Notes: generated by a model not told the origin, from the sequence alone. Counted from the first letter of the stretch, positions 16,351 through 23,766 are shown. The stretch: 64,000 nucleotides of DNA from Micromonospora sp. NBC_00389 (GCF_036059255.1 NZ_CP107947.1:3844001-3908000); one strand, 5' to 3'. Made by a program: numbers and translations.

Positions 16351-16600
16351 GTTCCGGTGGGATGTTGTGGATCCTCGCCTTGGAGGGCGAGCGACTCCCC
16401 ACTGGGTGGTGGGGCGGGCCTCCGCAGGCCAACTGATCCTCTCGCTGCCCGGGCTGGGCGGCGGGGGTCACGCCGGGACCGGCCGGCGCCGGGGAGGTTC
16501 CGGCCGGCTCGACGGTGCGTGACCACCCCAGGCAGCACAGGAACGGCCGTCGTGGGGGTGGTGGGTCCGCCGCCCGGGGTGCGGGTGGCGATGCTGGCCG
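16320..16600 (-). ncRNA. Possible guide (omega/re) RNA region at the tnpB 3' end
   Basis: In TnpB systems the guide RNA scaffold overlaps the 3' end of tnpB and its guide is the flank beyond the element end. Here the frame runs about 91 codons past the last catalytic Asp, unusually far, into arginine- and proline-rich sequence of no obvious fold. The minus strand has several short hairpins, including CTCGCC-N6-GGCGAG around 16373-16390 and CCCAC...GTGGG near 16400. The extent of the RNA is a guess. Confidence 0.35.
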
Positions 16601-17804
16601 CCGCGACGAGATCGCGGTGCCCGGAGAATCGGCAGTGGGGGCAGGACAAGGTGCGCCCACGCGGTTTCGGTACCCGCCGCCGGCAGGCGGGGCAGGTCGA
16701 GGAGGTGCCGCGTTCGTCGACGAGCCGCACAGTGATCCCGGCGAGGGTGGCCTTGTCGGTGAGGACCTGAATCAACCGGCCGATCTGCCACTGCCGCAGC
16801 CGCAGGTTGTGCCGCCGCCCCGCCGCAATGTCGAGCACCCCGCGGGGGTCGCCGACGTGCAGCACCCCAACCCGCTGACCCACCGCCCAGGACACGACAG
16901 TGCGGGCGGCCTCATGCTGGGCCTGGCGGACCCGCCGTCGATGCCGTCCCTGCACCAGACGGGCCCGGCGGCGATACTGACGCCACCGCCGTGACCCCCG
17001 CTGGCCCGGTTTCGGTGCCCGCCGCGCCACCGCCCGGCGGCGGGCTTTGGTGTCGGCCAGGTGCATCCGGTGCTCCGCGCGGACCGCCCGCCCGGACACC
17101 AACAGCCCGGCACCGTCGGGCCCGGCCACCGCGTAGGGGTGGATGATGCCGAGGTCCACCCCGGCCACCCGACCCGGTTGCGGCCCCACCCCCGCTGGGT
17201 AGGTCGCGACCGGAATCTCGGCGGTCACGTCGAGGAACAACCGCCCGCCCTCAGACAGCAGCGTGATCGAGCGGACCTGCTCCACCGGATACGGCAGATC
17301 CCGGGCCAGGCGAACCCACAACGGGCAGGTGCCTCTCGCGCTGGGGATGCGTACCCGCCGCCCGTCAACCGTGAAGGTGCCGTGATACCAGCGCACCGGC
17401 ACCAACCCCCGCCGGCGACGCGGAAACCGCGCCGAGTCGTCACCGGCCTTACGGCGCTTCGCCGCCGCGAACCAGGCATCGGAGAACCGGCGCAACACCG
17501 ACCGGGCACCCGTACTGTCCAGCTCACCGAACGTGCCCGGCCCCGACGCCGCCAACTCCCGACACAACTCCTGATAGCCAGCCACCGGCGCATCCCCGCG
17601 GCGACGCCGCCACGCATTGACCTCCAACACACACGCCCACACATCACCACCCGAACGCAGCAAGCCGAAACACCGCCGCCGCTGCCCTGGCGTCACCCGC
17701 AACCCAACCCGAGCCGTGCGATACACGACCCGCGGCGCAGCGGAATCCCGACGGCGAGGCACAAACCGAACCCAACACCACCGGTACGACAACTTCCCAA
17801 CCAC
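16335..17804 (-). CDS. tnpB: TnpB-family RNA-guided endonuclease (OrfB)
   Basis: The 489-residue protein has an N-terminal wedge/recognition-like region rich in Arg, then a RuvC nuclease split by a zinc finger. RuvC-I Asp217 is in GVDLGIIHPYAV. The zinc finger uses Cys371, Cys374, Cys388 and Cys391, preceded by the TnpB hallmark GTSSTCPAC. RuvC-III Asp398 is in GHRDLVAAASI. The canonical RuvC-II Glu (E-D-L) is absent: the matching strand reads GVLHVGDPRGV, with Gly319 where Glu is expected, while Glu364 (VDERGTSST) lies about 45 residues later. GTG 17804 follows an in-frame TGA, so the start is firm. About 90 residues beyond Asp398 probably overlap the guide RNA. Confidence 0.9.
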   Translation of the reverse strand: MVGKLSYRWCWVRFVPRRRDSAAPRVVYRTARVGLRVTPGQRRRCFGLLRSGGDVWACVLEVNAWRRRRGDAPVAGYQELCRELAASGPGTFGELDSTGARSVLRRFSDAWFAAAKRRKAGDDSARFPRRRRGLVPVRWYHGTFTVDGRRVRIPSARGTCPLWVRLARDLPYPVEQVRSITLLSEGGRLFLDVTAEIPVATYPAGVGPQPGRVAGVDLGIIHPYAVAGPDGAGLLVSGRAVRAEHRMHLADTKARRRAVARRAPKPGQRGSRRWRQYRRRARLVQGRHRRRVRQAQHEAARTVVSWAVGQRVGVLHVGDPRGVLDIAAGRRHNLRLRQWQIGRLIQVLTDKATLAGITVRLVDERGTSSTCPACRRRVPKPRGRTLSCPHCRFSGHRDLVAAASIATRTPGGGPTTPTTAVPVLPGVVTHRRAGRNLPGAGRSRRDPRRPARAARGSVGLRRPAPPPSGESLALQGEDPQHPTGTPGER

Positions 17805-17810
17805 TCACCA

Positions 17811-17841
17811 ACCCGGCGAACGTTAGCGGCCACCGCACTAG
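17811..17841 (-). repeat. Right terminal inverted repeat
   Basis: On the minus strand it reads CTAGTGCGGTG then GCCGCTAACG then TTCGCCGGGT inward, 28 of 31 identical to the left repeat. It lies directly upstream of the tnpB start and so may hold part of its promoter. Confidence 0.9.
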
Positions 17842-17906
17842 CCGGTGCCCCGACCAGGCCCGCACGTCCGGGCTCGACGTCGGAGACCCGCCTCGCGGGC
17901 GTCTCG

Positions 17907-17912
17907 TACCCT
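17907..17912 (+). promoter_or_regulatory. -10 box of a leaderless lipoprotein gene
   Basis: TACCCT fits TANNNT and ends 7 nt before GTG 17920. No ribosome site is present, which fits a transcript starting at the start codon. Confidence 0.5.
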
Positions 17913-17919
17913 TGACCGG

Positions 17920-18285
17920 GTGACGAACCCACCCGCCACCATCCCGTTGACCCCCACCCGCCGCGCCGCCGGCCTGTTCGCCGGACTCGCGCTCGGCCTC
18001 GCCGTGCTCGCCGGCTGCAGCTCGCAGGGCGCCTCCACAGACTGCGGGCTGGACGCCTGCACGGTCACCTTCGAGCGGGGTGTCGACGCGAGCGCCAACA
18101 TCCTGGGCGTCGAGGCCAAGCTGGTCGGCGCAGAGAACGACCAGGTGACCGTCGAGGTCGCCGGCGAGCAGCTCACCCTCACCACCGGACAGCAGGCCAC
18201 CGAGGCCGGGGGCTTCGCGGTCACCCTGGACAGCGTCACCGACCAGCAGGTCAAGATTCGCGTTTCGCGCAACCCGGGCAACTGA
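17920..18285 (+). CDS. Small secreted lipoprotein
   Basis: The 121-residue product carries a lipoprotein signal peptide: basic TPTRR, a hydrophobic stretch, then the lipobox VLAGC with lipidated Cys33. The mature part of about 88 residues has two further cysteines close together (DCGLDAC), which may form a disulphide, and repeated beta-strand patterns. It should be anchored on the outer face of the membrane. GTG 17920 is chosen over upstream starts because it gives a normal-length signal peptide and sits 7 nt after a -10 box. Function unknown. Confidence 0.78.
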   Translation: MTNPPATIPLTPTRRAAGLFAGLALGLAVLAGCSSQGASTDCGLDACTVTFERGVDASANILGVEAKLVGAENDQVTVEVAGEQLTLTTGQQATEAGGFAVTLDSVTDQQVKIRVSRNPGN

Positions 18286-18317
18286 TCCGGGCGGGCGGCG
18301 GTGGCCGACGTTTGGGG

Positions 18318-18335
18318 ATCTCCGGAATCGGAGAT
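18318..18335. promoter_or_regulatory. Perfect inverted repeat before the DUF1206 gene
   Basis: ATCTCCG-GAAT-CGGAGAT forms a perfect 7-bp dyad ending 9 nt before the ATG at 18345. It could be an operator or an mRNA hairpin covering the ribosome site. Confidence 0.45.
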
Positions 18336-18344
18336 TGTGGCGCC

Positions 18345-19166
18345 ATGTCACTTACCCGTAGCGCCGAAGCCACCGCCTCCCGTACGGCGGACAGCCGGTG
18401 GCTGGAACTCCTCGCCCGGGCCGGTTTCATCGGCTACGGCATCGTGCACCTGCTCTTCGCCTGGCTGGCGTTGCAGATCGCGTTCGGCACGTCGAGCGAC
18501 GACGGCGACCAGTCCGGCGCGCTGCGCACGCTCTCCGCACAGCCGCTGGGCAAGGTCCTGGTCATCGCCACCGCGGTGGGCCTGCTCGCGATGGCGATCT
18601 GGCAGGCGCTGGAGGCGGCGGTCGGGCACCGCGCCGAGCGGGGCAAGGAACGCGTCGTGGAGCGGCTTGCCTCGACCGGTCGGGCCGTCGTCTACCTCTA
18701 CTTCGCCTGGACCGCGTTCAAGGTCTTCAAGGACGCCGAGTCGAACAGCGCCGACCAGCAGGAGGCGTTGACCGGCAAGCTGATGACCTCCAGTGGCGGT
18801 CGCTGGCTGGTCGGCCTGGCCGGGCTGGTGCTCGCCGCGATCGGTGTCGGCCTGGTGATCTACGGAGTCGTCAAGCGGTTCGAGAAGCACCTGAAGACCG
18901 GCGAGATGAGCCCGAAGACCCGCAAGCTGGTCCGCCGGCTGGGCATCGCCGGGTACGTCGCCAAGGGCACCGCGTACGGCATCGCCGGCCTGCTGGTGAT
19001 CGTGGCCGCGGTGAACTACGACCCGGAGAAGGCCCGTGGCCTGGACGCCGCGCTGCACACGCTGCGCGAGCAGTCCTACGGCACCTTCCTGCTCAGCCTG
19101 GTCGCCCTCGGCATCGCCGCCTTCGGCGTCTACTGCTTCCTCCAGTCCCGGTACCGCAAGGTCTGA
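18345..19166 (+). CDS. DUF1206 multi-pass membrane protein
   Basis: The 273-residue protein shows the three-fold repeated two-helix unit typical of DUF1206, with the recurring pattern R-x-G-[FY]-x-x-[YK]-G (RAGFIGYGIVHLLFA, STGRAVVYLYFAWTA, RLGIAGYVAKGTAYGIAG). Six membrane spans are predicted. The role of the family is unknown. ATG 18345 is used; an upstream ATG at 18312 would run through the inverted repeat. Confidence 0.85.
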   Translation: MSLTRSAEATASRTADSRWLELLARAGFIGYGIVHLLFAWLALQIAFGTSSDDGDQSGALRTLSAQPLGKVLVIATAVGLLAMAIWQALEAAVGHRAERGKERVVERLASTGRAVVYLYFAWTAFKVFKDAESNSADQQEALTGKLMTSSGGRWLVGLAGLVLAAIGVGLVIYGVVKRFEKHLKTGEMSPKTRKLVRRLGIAGYVAKGTAYGIAGLLVIVAAVNYDPEKARGLDAALHTLREQSYGTFLLSLVALGIAAFGVYCFLQSRYRKV

Positions 19167-19248
19167 ACTGGCCGATTCGGGAGACCGCAGGCACTATTGG
19201 GCTTTTGCCTGAAGCGCCGTCGCGCGCCCGGAGGGGAGCACCACACCC

Positions 19249-20445
19249 GTGCAGAGTTACCTCGGAACGGCCGTCGCCGCGCTCGCCGCGGCGGCGGCCG
19301 CCCTGCTGCTGGTCGAGGTCGTCCATCGGGCCACCCGGCGGTTCGGCCGCCGGTCGCTGCTGATGACCGAACTGACCGACCATTCACACCGCCCCTTCCA
19401 GGTCGCGGCCACGGTGCTCGCGGTGCAGTTCGCCGTCCACCTCAGCACCGGGTACGCGGTCGGTGAGGGCTGGCGTCAACTGCTGCTGCACCTGCTCATC
19501 CTCGGCGTCATCGCCGCCACGGCCTGGCTGGTCGCCTCGCTGCTGGTGGTCGTGGAGGACACCGCGCTGGCCCGGTTCCGGGTCGACGTACCGGACAATC
19601 GGCACGCCCGGCGGGTACGGACCCAGGTGGTGATGCTGCGCCGGTTGACCATCGCGGTGATCGTCGTCCTGGCCGTCGGCGTGATGCTGATGACGTTCCC
19701 GAGCGTGCGCGGCATCGGCGCCGGCGTGCTGACCTCCGCCGGTGTGGTCGGTGTGGTGGCAGCGCTGGCCGCCCAGAGCCTGCTCGGCAACGTCTTCGCC
19801 GGCCTGCAACTCGCCTTCAGCGACGCGGTCCGGCTGGACGACGTGGTGGTCGTCGAGGGGGAGTGGGGCCGGATCGAGGAGCTGACCCTCAGCTACGTGG
19901 TGGTGCAGATCTGGGACGACCGGCGACTGATCCTGCCCACCTCGTACTTCACCAGCAAGCCCTTCCAGAACTGGACCAGGACCGAGGCCGCAGTGCTCGG
20001 CACCGCCGAGTTCGACGTGGACTGGGCGGTGCCGGTGCAGGCCATGCGGGAGGAACTGCGCCGGCTGGTGGAGGGCACCGACCTGTGGGACGGGCGGGTC
20101 TGCGTGCTACAGGTGACCGACGCCACCGGTGGGACGGTCCGGGTGCGCGCGCTGGTCAGCGCCGCCGACGCGGGCAGCCTGTGGGATCTGCGCTGCCTGG
20201 TTCGTGAACACCTGGTGGCCTGGATCCGGGACAACCGCCCCATCGCGATGCCCCGGATGCGCACCGAGTTGGGCGACGCCAGCAGCAACCTGCCCTGGCA
20301 GTGGGTGCAGCCACGGCGCCCGGTGCGCCGGGCCGGCGACACCGACGTACCCGACGACGCCCGCGTCTTCGGCGGCAGCGACGACGGCGCCGCCCGCAGC
20401 GAAGCCTTCGTCGGCCCCGAAGAAACCCCCGCCCCCCGCCCCTAA
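19249..20445 (+). CDS. Mechanosensitive ion channel family protein (MscS-like)
   Basis: The 398-residue protein has four or five N-terminal membrane spans ending in the pore helix (VGVVAALAAQSLLGNVFAGLQLAF), then the MscS beta domain, where DDVVVVEGEWGRIEELTL matches the conserved segment. A charged tail of about 60 residues follows. Such channels open under membrane tension and release solutes on osmotic downshift. GTG 19249 follows the ribosome site GAGGGGAG at 19231-19238. Confidence 0.9.
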   Translation: MQSYLGTAVAALAAAAAALLLVEVVHRATRRFGRRSLLMTELTDHSHRPFQVAATVLAVQFAVHLSTGYAVGEGWRQLLLHLLILGVIAATAWLVASLLVVVEDTALARFRVDVPDNRHARRVRTQVVMLRRLTIAVIVVLAVGVMLMTFPSVRGIGAGVLTSAGVVGVVAALAAQSLLGNVFAGLQLAFSDAVRLDDVVVVEGEWGRIEELTLSYVVVQIWDDRRLILPTSYFTSKPFQNWTRTEAAVLGTAEFDVDWAVPVQAMREELRRLVEGTDLWDGRVCVLQVTDATGGTVRVRALVSAADAGSLWDLRCLVREHLVAWIRDNRPIAMPRMRTELGDASSNLPWQWVQPRRPVRRAGDTDVPDDARVFGGSDDGAARSEAFVGPEETPAPRP

Positions 20446-20777
20446 CCCCTTGTCCGCGTTGATCCATGAGGTATCGGCGGCCGTGACGGCGTGTCGCGTC
20501 GCTAACTTCATGATCACGGGCCGGCGAGCCAGAGGGCCGGAGGGCCGAGGGCTGGGTGGGGGAGAGGTTGGGGTGGGGGTGGTCCGGTCCGGGAGGTTTG
20601 GTCGGGCTTAGGTGGGGGACCTGCTGCCGGACGTCTCTGCTGCGATCGGGGCCGGCCGGACGCCAGGTCGGCGGCGTGGCAACCGGACAACAGGAACGGC
20701 GACCGGGTCGGCGCGCTTTAGGATTGACGGGCGGCGACTCCGGGCATACAGCGCGGTGATGAGGAAAGGAGGACAGC
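20446..20777. other. 332-bp intergenic region with an imperfect inverted repeat
   Basis: No gene is recognisable here. An imperfect dyad pairs GATCCATGAGGTATCGGCG (20461-20479) with the complement of a related arm ending CTAACTTCATGATCAC (20502-20517). A similar GATCCATGA arm occurs after thrS. The rest is G-rich sequence up to the AAGGAGG ribosome site of the next gene (20766-20772). Confidence 0.5.
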
Positions 20778-21212
20778 ATGGCTGACGTGGCGAAAGCCCG
20801 CACATCCCACAATGGGAGCGAGCCCTCCACCGCCGAATTGGTGCAGCGGGCCACCGAGCAGGTCTCCCGTCTGGTGCGGGACGAACTGGCGCTGGCCCGG
20901 GCGGAGTTGACCCAGAAGGGCAAGCACGCCGGCATCGGGATCGGCCTGTTCGGCGGCGGCGGAGCGCTGGCGTTCTTCGGCCTGGGCGCGCTGGTCGCCA
21001 CGGCGATCCTGCTGCTCGACCTGGTGCTGCCCGCCTGGGCCGCCGCGCTGATCGTGGCGGTGGCTGCCTTCCTGCTGGCCGGCATCCTTGCCCTGGTGGG
21101 CAAGAAGCAGGTGAGCCGTGCGGTCCCGCCGGTTCCCGCGGCCACGGTCCGCAGCCTCCGGGCCGACATGGACACCGTCGCCGCCGCGGTGAAGGACAGG
21201 GGACGGTCATGA
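20778..21212 (+). CDS. Phage-holin-like membrane protein (holin superfamily X type)
   Basis: The 144-residue protein has an amphipathic N-terminal region (STAELVQRATEQVSRLVRDEL) and two hydrophobic hairpin helices (about 52-80 and 85-107), as in the actinobacterial 'phage holin family' proteins. These are membrane-shaping or stress proteins rather than lysis genes. A strong AAGGAGG site precedes ATG 20778. It heads a three-gene operon with 4-base overlaps. Confidence 0.85.
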   Translation: MADVAKARTSHNGSEPSTAELVQRATEQVSRLVRDELALARAELTQKGKHAGIGIGLFGGGGALAFFGLGALVATAILLLDLVLPAWAAALIVAVAAFLLAGILALVGKKQVSRAVPPVPAATVRSLRADMDTVAAAVKDRGRS

Positions 21213-21583
21213 CGGGCAACGGGACCGGCGACACGGAGGCGCTCCGCGAGGAGATCCGTCGCACCCGGGTGGAGTTGGGCGAGACGATGGAGGCGTTGGC
21301 CGCCAAGGCCGACGTCAAGGCGCGCCTGAAGGAGTCCGCCGAGCAGGCGCGGGAACGGCTCCGCGAGCAGGCGGCGCAGACCGTGGCCCGGGTCCGCGGG
21401 CAGGCCGTGCGCCGCGCCGAGGACGCGCGGGCGCAGGCACACGAAAAGGGCGAGCTGGTGCGCGCCCAGGCGCACGAAAAGGGCGAGTTGGTACGACGCA
21501 ACCCGGTGCCGTGGGCGGCCATCGCCGCCGGTGCGGTGGCCACCGTGGTGGTGCTGATGATCGTGCGGGGGAGGCGTAGGTGA
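21209..21583 (+). CDS. DUF3618 protein
   Basis: The 124-residue protein begins with the DUF3618 helix (LREEIRRTRVELGETMEALAAKADVKARLKE, residues 12-42), continues as a long Ala/Arg/Glu coiled coil and ends in one membrane helix (WAAIAAGAVATVVVLMIV) with a basic tail. The coiled coil contains an exact 11-residue duplication, AQAHEKGELVR. It overlaps the holin-like gene by ATGA and the next gene by GTGA. It is probably a membrane-anchored partner of its neighbours. Confidence 0.87.
   Translation: MTGNGTGDTEALREEIRRTRVELGETMEALAAKADVKARLKESAEQARERLREQAAQTVARVRGQAVRRAEDARAQAHEKGELVRAQAHEKGELVRRNPVPWAAIAAGAVATVVVLMIVRGRRR
21431..21496 (+). repeat. 33-bp tandem duplication within the DUF3618 gene
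   Basis: Two in-frame 33-bp units (21431-21463, 21464-21496) differ at only a few positions and encode the repeated AQAHEKGELVR. The ACGAAAAGGG core, AT-richer than its surroundings, is preserved in both. Confidence 0.85.
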
Positions 21584-21852
21584 GCAAGGGCATCGGCAGG
21601 GCCGCGTACCGGCCGGTCGGCGTGCTGTTGGGTATCGCCGCCGGTGCGGCGGCGGGCGCGATCTTCCGGCAGGTCTGGAAGGTCACCGCGGGTGACGGTG
21701 AGGCGCCCGTCGCGACCGACGAGGATCGCGGCTGGGGCGAGATCCTGGCCGCCGCGGCGTTGCAGGGGGCCATCTTCGCGGTGGTCCGGGCCGCCGTGGA
21801 CCGGGGCGGAGCGGTCGGCGTCCGCCGGATGACCGGCCGCTGGCCGGACTGA
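21580..21852 (+). CDS. DUF4235 membrane protein
   Basis: The 90-residue protein matches the DUF4235 pattern: a first helix (PVGVLLGIAAGAAAGAIFRQVWK), a charged loop with TDEDRGWGEILAAAALQGAIFAVVRA, and a basic end. Family members are small actinobacterial membrane proteins found next to DUF3618 and holin-like genes, as here. The GTG start overlaps the upstream stop. Biochemical role unknown. Confidence 0.87.
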   Translation: MSKGIGRAAYRPVGVLLGIAAGAAAGAIFRQVWKVTAGDGEAPVATDEDRGWGEILAAAALQGAIFAVVRAAVDRGGAVGVRRMTGRWPD

Positions 21853-21868
21853 CCAGCGCTGCGACTTC

Positions 21869-21903
21869 GGCCCCCTACCTGCATCGACGGGTAGGGGGCC
21901 TTT
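21869..21903 (+). terminator. Rho-independent terminator
   Basis: GGCCCCCTACC (21869-21879) pairs with GGTAGGGGGCC (21890-21900) around a 10-nt loop, followed by TTT. It closes the DUF4235 operon. Confidence 0.85.
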
Positions 21904-22141
21904 CGCACGGCATCGCACGCCGCCCAGCGATCTCAGACATCCGTCAGGTCACATGTCGGAGAAATTCGTCGGAGAGGTCGTGACAGACTTTTTGGGTCCG
22001 TGATTTGCTGGTCCACGCTGCTGCGAGATGGCGTGGGTTGAGAGAAGTCTCCTTCGTGGGGGCCGCCTCAGGCGCCGCTGCTCGAAACGGCCAATCGGCC
22101 GTACGGCGTGCACGGCCACCAGTTTTTAGAAGGAGATACAC
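21904..22141 (+). promoter_or_regulatory. Long leader of the cold-shock gene
   Basis: The 238-nt gap before cspA has no gene, but contains T-rich stretches (GACTTTTTGGG near 21986, CCAGTTTTTAG near 22120) and hairpins such as CGGCCAATCGGCCG (22087-22100). A near-ideal ribosome site, AGAAGGAGATA, precedes the ATG. A long structured leader is typical of cold-induced csp genes. I could not place the promoter with confidence. Confidence 0.45.
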
Positions 22142-22345
22142 ATGGCGCAGGGAACCGTGAAGTGGTTCAACGCTGACAAGGGCTTCGGCTTCATCACCGT
22201 CGACGGCGGGGGTGCTGACGTGTTCGTCCACTTCTCGGCCATCCAGACCAGCGGCTACCGTTCGCTGGAGGAGAACCAGCGGGTGGAGTTCGAGATCGCT
22301 CAGGGTCAGAAGGGCCCGCAGGCTGAGCAGGTCCGTCCCCTCTGA
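22142..22345 (+). CDS. cspA: Cold-shock protein, CspA family
   Basis: The 67-residue protein is a single cold-shock OB fold with both RNA-binding motifs: RNP1 KGFGFITV (residues 14-21) and RNP2 VFVHF (residues 28-32). It binds single-stranded RNA and DNA in the cytoplasm and prevents secondary structure at low temperature or in stationary phase. Length and sequence are standard. It has its own leader and terminator, so it is monocistronic. Confidence 0.97.
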   Translation: MAQGTVKWFNADKGFGFITVDGGGADVFVHFSAIQTSGYRSLEENQRVEFEIAQGQKGPQAEQVRPL

Positions 22346-22403
22346 GTAGTGTGGCCGGCCCCCGCCGGCCAGTGGGGACGATCCGGCCAGGGGTCGTTGT
22401 GTA

Positions 22404-22434
22404 GCCCCGTATTCCTTTCGGAATGCGGGGCTTT
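22404..22434 (+). terminator. Terminator after cspA
   Basis: GCCCCGTATTCC (22404-22415) pairs with GGAATGCGGGGC (22420-22431), with one G-T pair and a TTTC loop, followed by TTT. It lies between convergent genes and may work in both directions. Confidence 0.85.
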
Positions 22435-22493
22435 CCACGTGCCCGGGACCGGTTGGCCCGCTCCCGGCGCCACTGTGGACCGGGCGTCGCTGG

Positions 22494-22688
22494 TCAGCGT
22501 CGGCGGCGGGACCGCAGGCCGAGCCAGAGCACCACCAGCCCGGCCAGCGCCACGAGCGGGCCGATCACCACCCAGATCCGCTCGTCGGTCATCACGCTGC
22601 CGTTGACGTAGCCGAGGCCCTGCACCGTCCACACCGCACCGACCACGATCGCCAGCAGGCCGAGGGTGAGCGCAAGCCAACCCCTCAT
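22494..22688 (-). CDS. Small two-span membrane protein
   Basis: The 64-residue protein has two hydrophobic helices (LALTLGLLAIVVGAVWTVQGLG and VVIGPLVALAGLVVLWLGL) joined by NGSVMTDERIW and ends in a basic tail RSRRRR, giving a hairpin with both ends inside. I recognise the general type from actinomycetes but no function. A GAGGGGA ribosome site precedes the ATG. Confidence 0.72.
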   Translation of the reverse strand: MRGWLALTLGLLAIVVGAVWTVQGLGYVNGSVMTDERIWVVIGPLVALAGLVVLWLGLRSRRRR

Positions 22689-22782
22689 CGCGTCCCCTCT
22701 CCGCAGGGCCGGGCGGCGGGCCGCCCCGGGCTCCCAGCATTACCCGCCGGGCGGTGCGGCGCGAGCACCCCGGGTGCGCGGG

Positions 22783-23766
22783 TCACCACCGGTCGTGCAC
22801 CTGTGGGCGGATCAGCTCGTCGTAGACCTCGCGCACCCCGGCCAGTTGGTCGGCCGAGAGCGGCGACAGGTCGGCTGCGGCCGCGTTGCGCCGGGCCTGA
22901 TCGGCGTCGCGTGCGCCGGGGATGACCACGGTGACGCCGGCCTGGTCCAGCACCCAGCGCAGCGCGAACTGCGCCATCGTGCGGTCCGCGTCGACCAGCG
23001 GCGCCATTCGGCGTACGGCGGCCAACCCGCGCTCGAAGTCGACTCCGGAGAACGTCTCGCCGACGTCGAACGCCGCGCCGTGTCGGTTGAAGTTGCGGTG
23101 GTCGTCGGCCGGGAACTCGGTGTGCTCGTCGTACCGGCCGGAGAGCAGGCCGCTGGCCAGTGGCACCCGGGCGATGATGCCGACCCCGGCCGCCGCGGCG
23201 GCCGGCAGCGCCCGCTCCAGCGGCTTGTGCCGCAGCGCGTTGAGGATGATCTGGACGCTGGCCACCCCGGGCCGGGCGATCGCGGTGAGCGCCTGGTCGC
23301 AGGTCTCCACGCTGACCCCGTACCCGGCGATGGCCTTTTCGGCGACGAGGGTGTCCAGGGCGTCGAAGACCGCGTCGTCGGCGAAGACGGCGGTGGGCGG
23401 GCAGTGCAGCTGGACCAGGTCCAGGGTGTCCATCCCCAGGTTGGCCCGGGACCGGTCCGTCCACTGCCGGAAGTTGGCCAGGGTGTACGCCTCCGGACGC
23501 TGCTCGACCCGGCGGCCCATCTTGGTGGCCACGGTCAGCCCGGCGTCGGGACGGGAGCGCAGGAAGCGGCCGATCAGCTGCTCGCTGCGGCCGTCGCCGT
23601 ACACGTCGGCGGTGTCGAGGAAGGTGACCCCGGCGTCCACGGCGGCGGCCAGCACCGCCATCGCGTCGTCCTCGCTGACGGTGCCCCAGTCGGCGCCGAG
23701 CTGCCAGGCACCCAGGCCGACCACCCCGACGGTCCGGCCGAGCCGGTTGAAGCTGCGCTGTTCCAT
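22783..23766 (-). CDS. Aldo/keto reductase
   Basis: The 327-residue TIM-barrel oxidoreductase shows the full catalytic set of NADPH-dependent aldo/keto reductases: Asp51 and Tyr56 in FLDTADVYGDG, Lys82 in VATKMG, and His in LVQLHCPP. The C-terminal VIPGARDADQARRNAAA segment binds the cofactor phosphate. A TAGGCT -10 box (minus strand, 23778-23773) lies 6 nt before the ATG with no ribosome site, suggesting a leaderless mRNA. Substrate unknown. Confidence 0.9.
   Translation of the reverse strand: MEQRSFNRLGRTVGVVGLGAWQLGADWGTVSEDDAMAVLAAAVDAGVTFLDTADVYGDGRSEQLIGRFLRSRPDAGLTVATKMGRRVEQRPEAYTLANFRQWTDRSRANLGMDTLDLVQLHCPPTAVFADDAVFDALDTLVAEKAIAGYGVSVETCDQALTAIARPGVASVQIILNALRHKPLERALPAAAAAGVGIIARVPLASGLLSGRYDEHTEFPADDHRNFNRHGAAFDVGETFSGVDFERGLAAVRRMAPLVDADRTMAQFALRWVLDQAGVTVVIPGARDADQARRNAAAADLSPLSADQLAGVREVYDELIRPQVHDRW

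Larger units (their letters stand above)
16320..17841 (-). mobile_element. 1.5-kb inverted-repeat element carrying only tnpB
   Basis: The element is 1522 bp, bounded by 31-bp inverted repeats with 28 matches, both starting with CTAG at the outer edge. CTAG is palindromic, so it is either part of the repeat or a 4-bp target duplication. The only gene is tnpB, which fills almost the whole element: its GTG is 6 nt inside the right repeat and its stop lies within the left repeat. No TnpA tyrosine transposase, serine recombinase or DDE transposase is present. It sits between divergent genes for a PLP enzyme and a lipoprotein. Terminal repeats of this kind are not a feature of IS200/IS605 or IS607, so mobilisation in trans by a DDE transposase is the simplest inference. 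Confidence 0.8.

Noticed and set aside
16335..17804. Intact autonomous IS605-type element
   Set aside because: No tnpA gene and no room for one; the ends are inverted repeats, not IS605-type subterminal hairpins.
20778..21852. Prophage remnant suggested by the holin-like gene
   Set aside because: The gene sits with DUF3618 and DUF4235 genes in a typical actinobacterial envelope operon; no endolysin, capsid or integrase is nearby.
21944..22438. 164-codon minus-strand frame covering cspA and its leader
   Set aside because: It runs through the cspA terminator and leader, has no domain, and CspA on the plus strand is certain.
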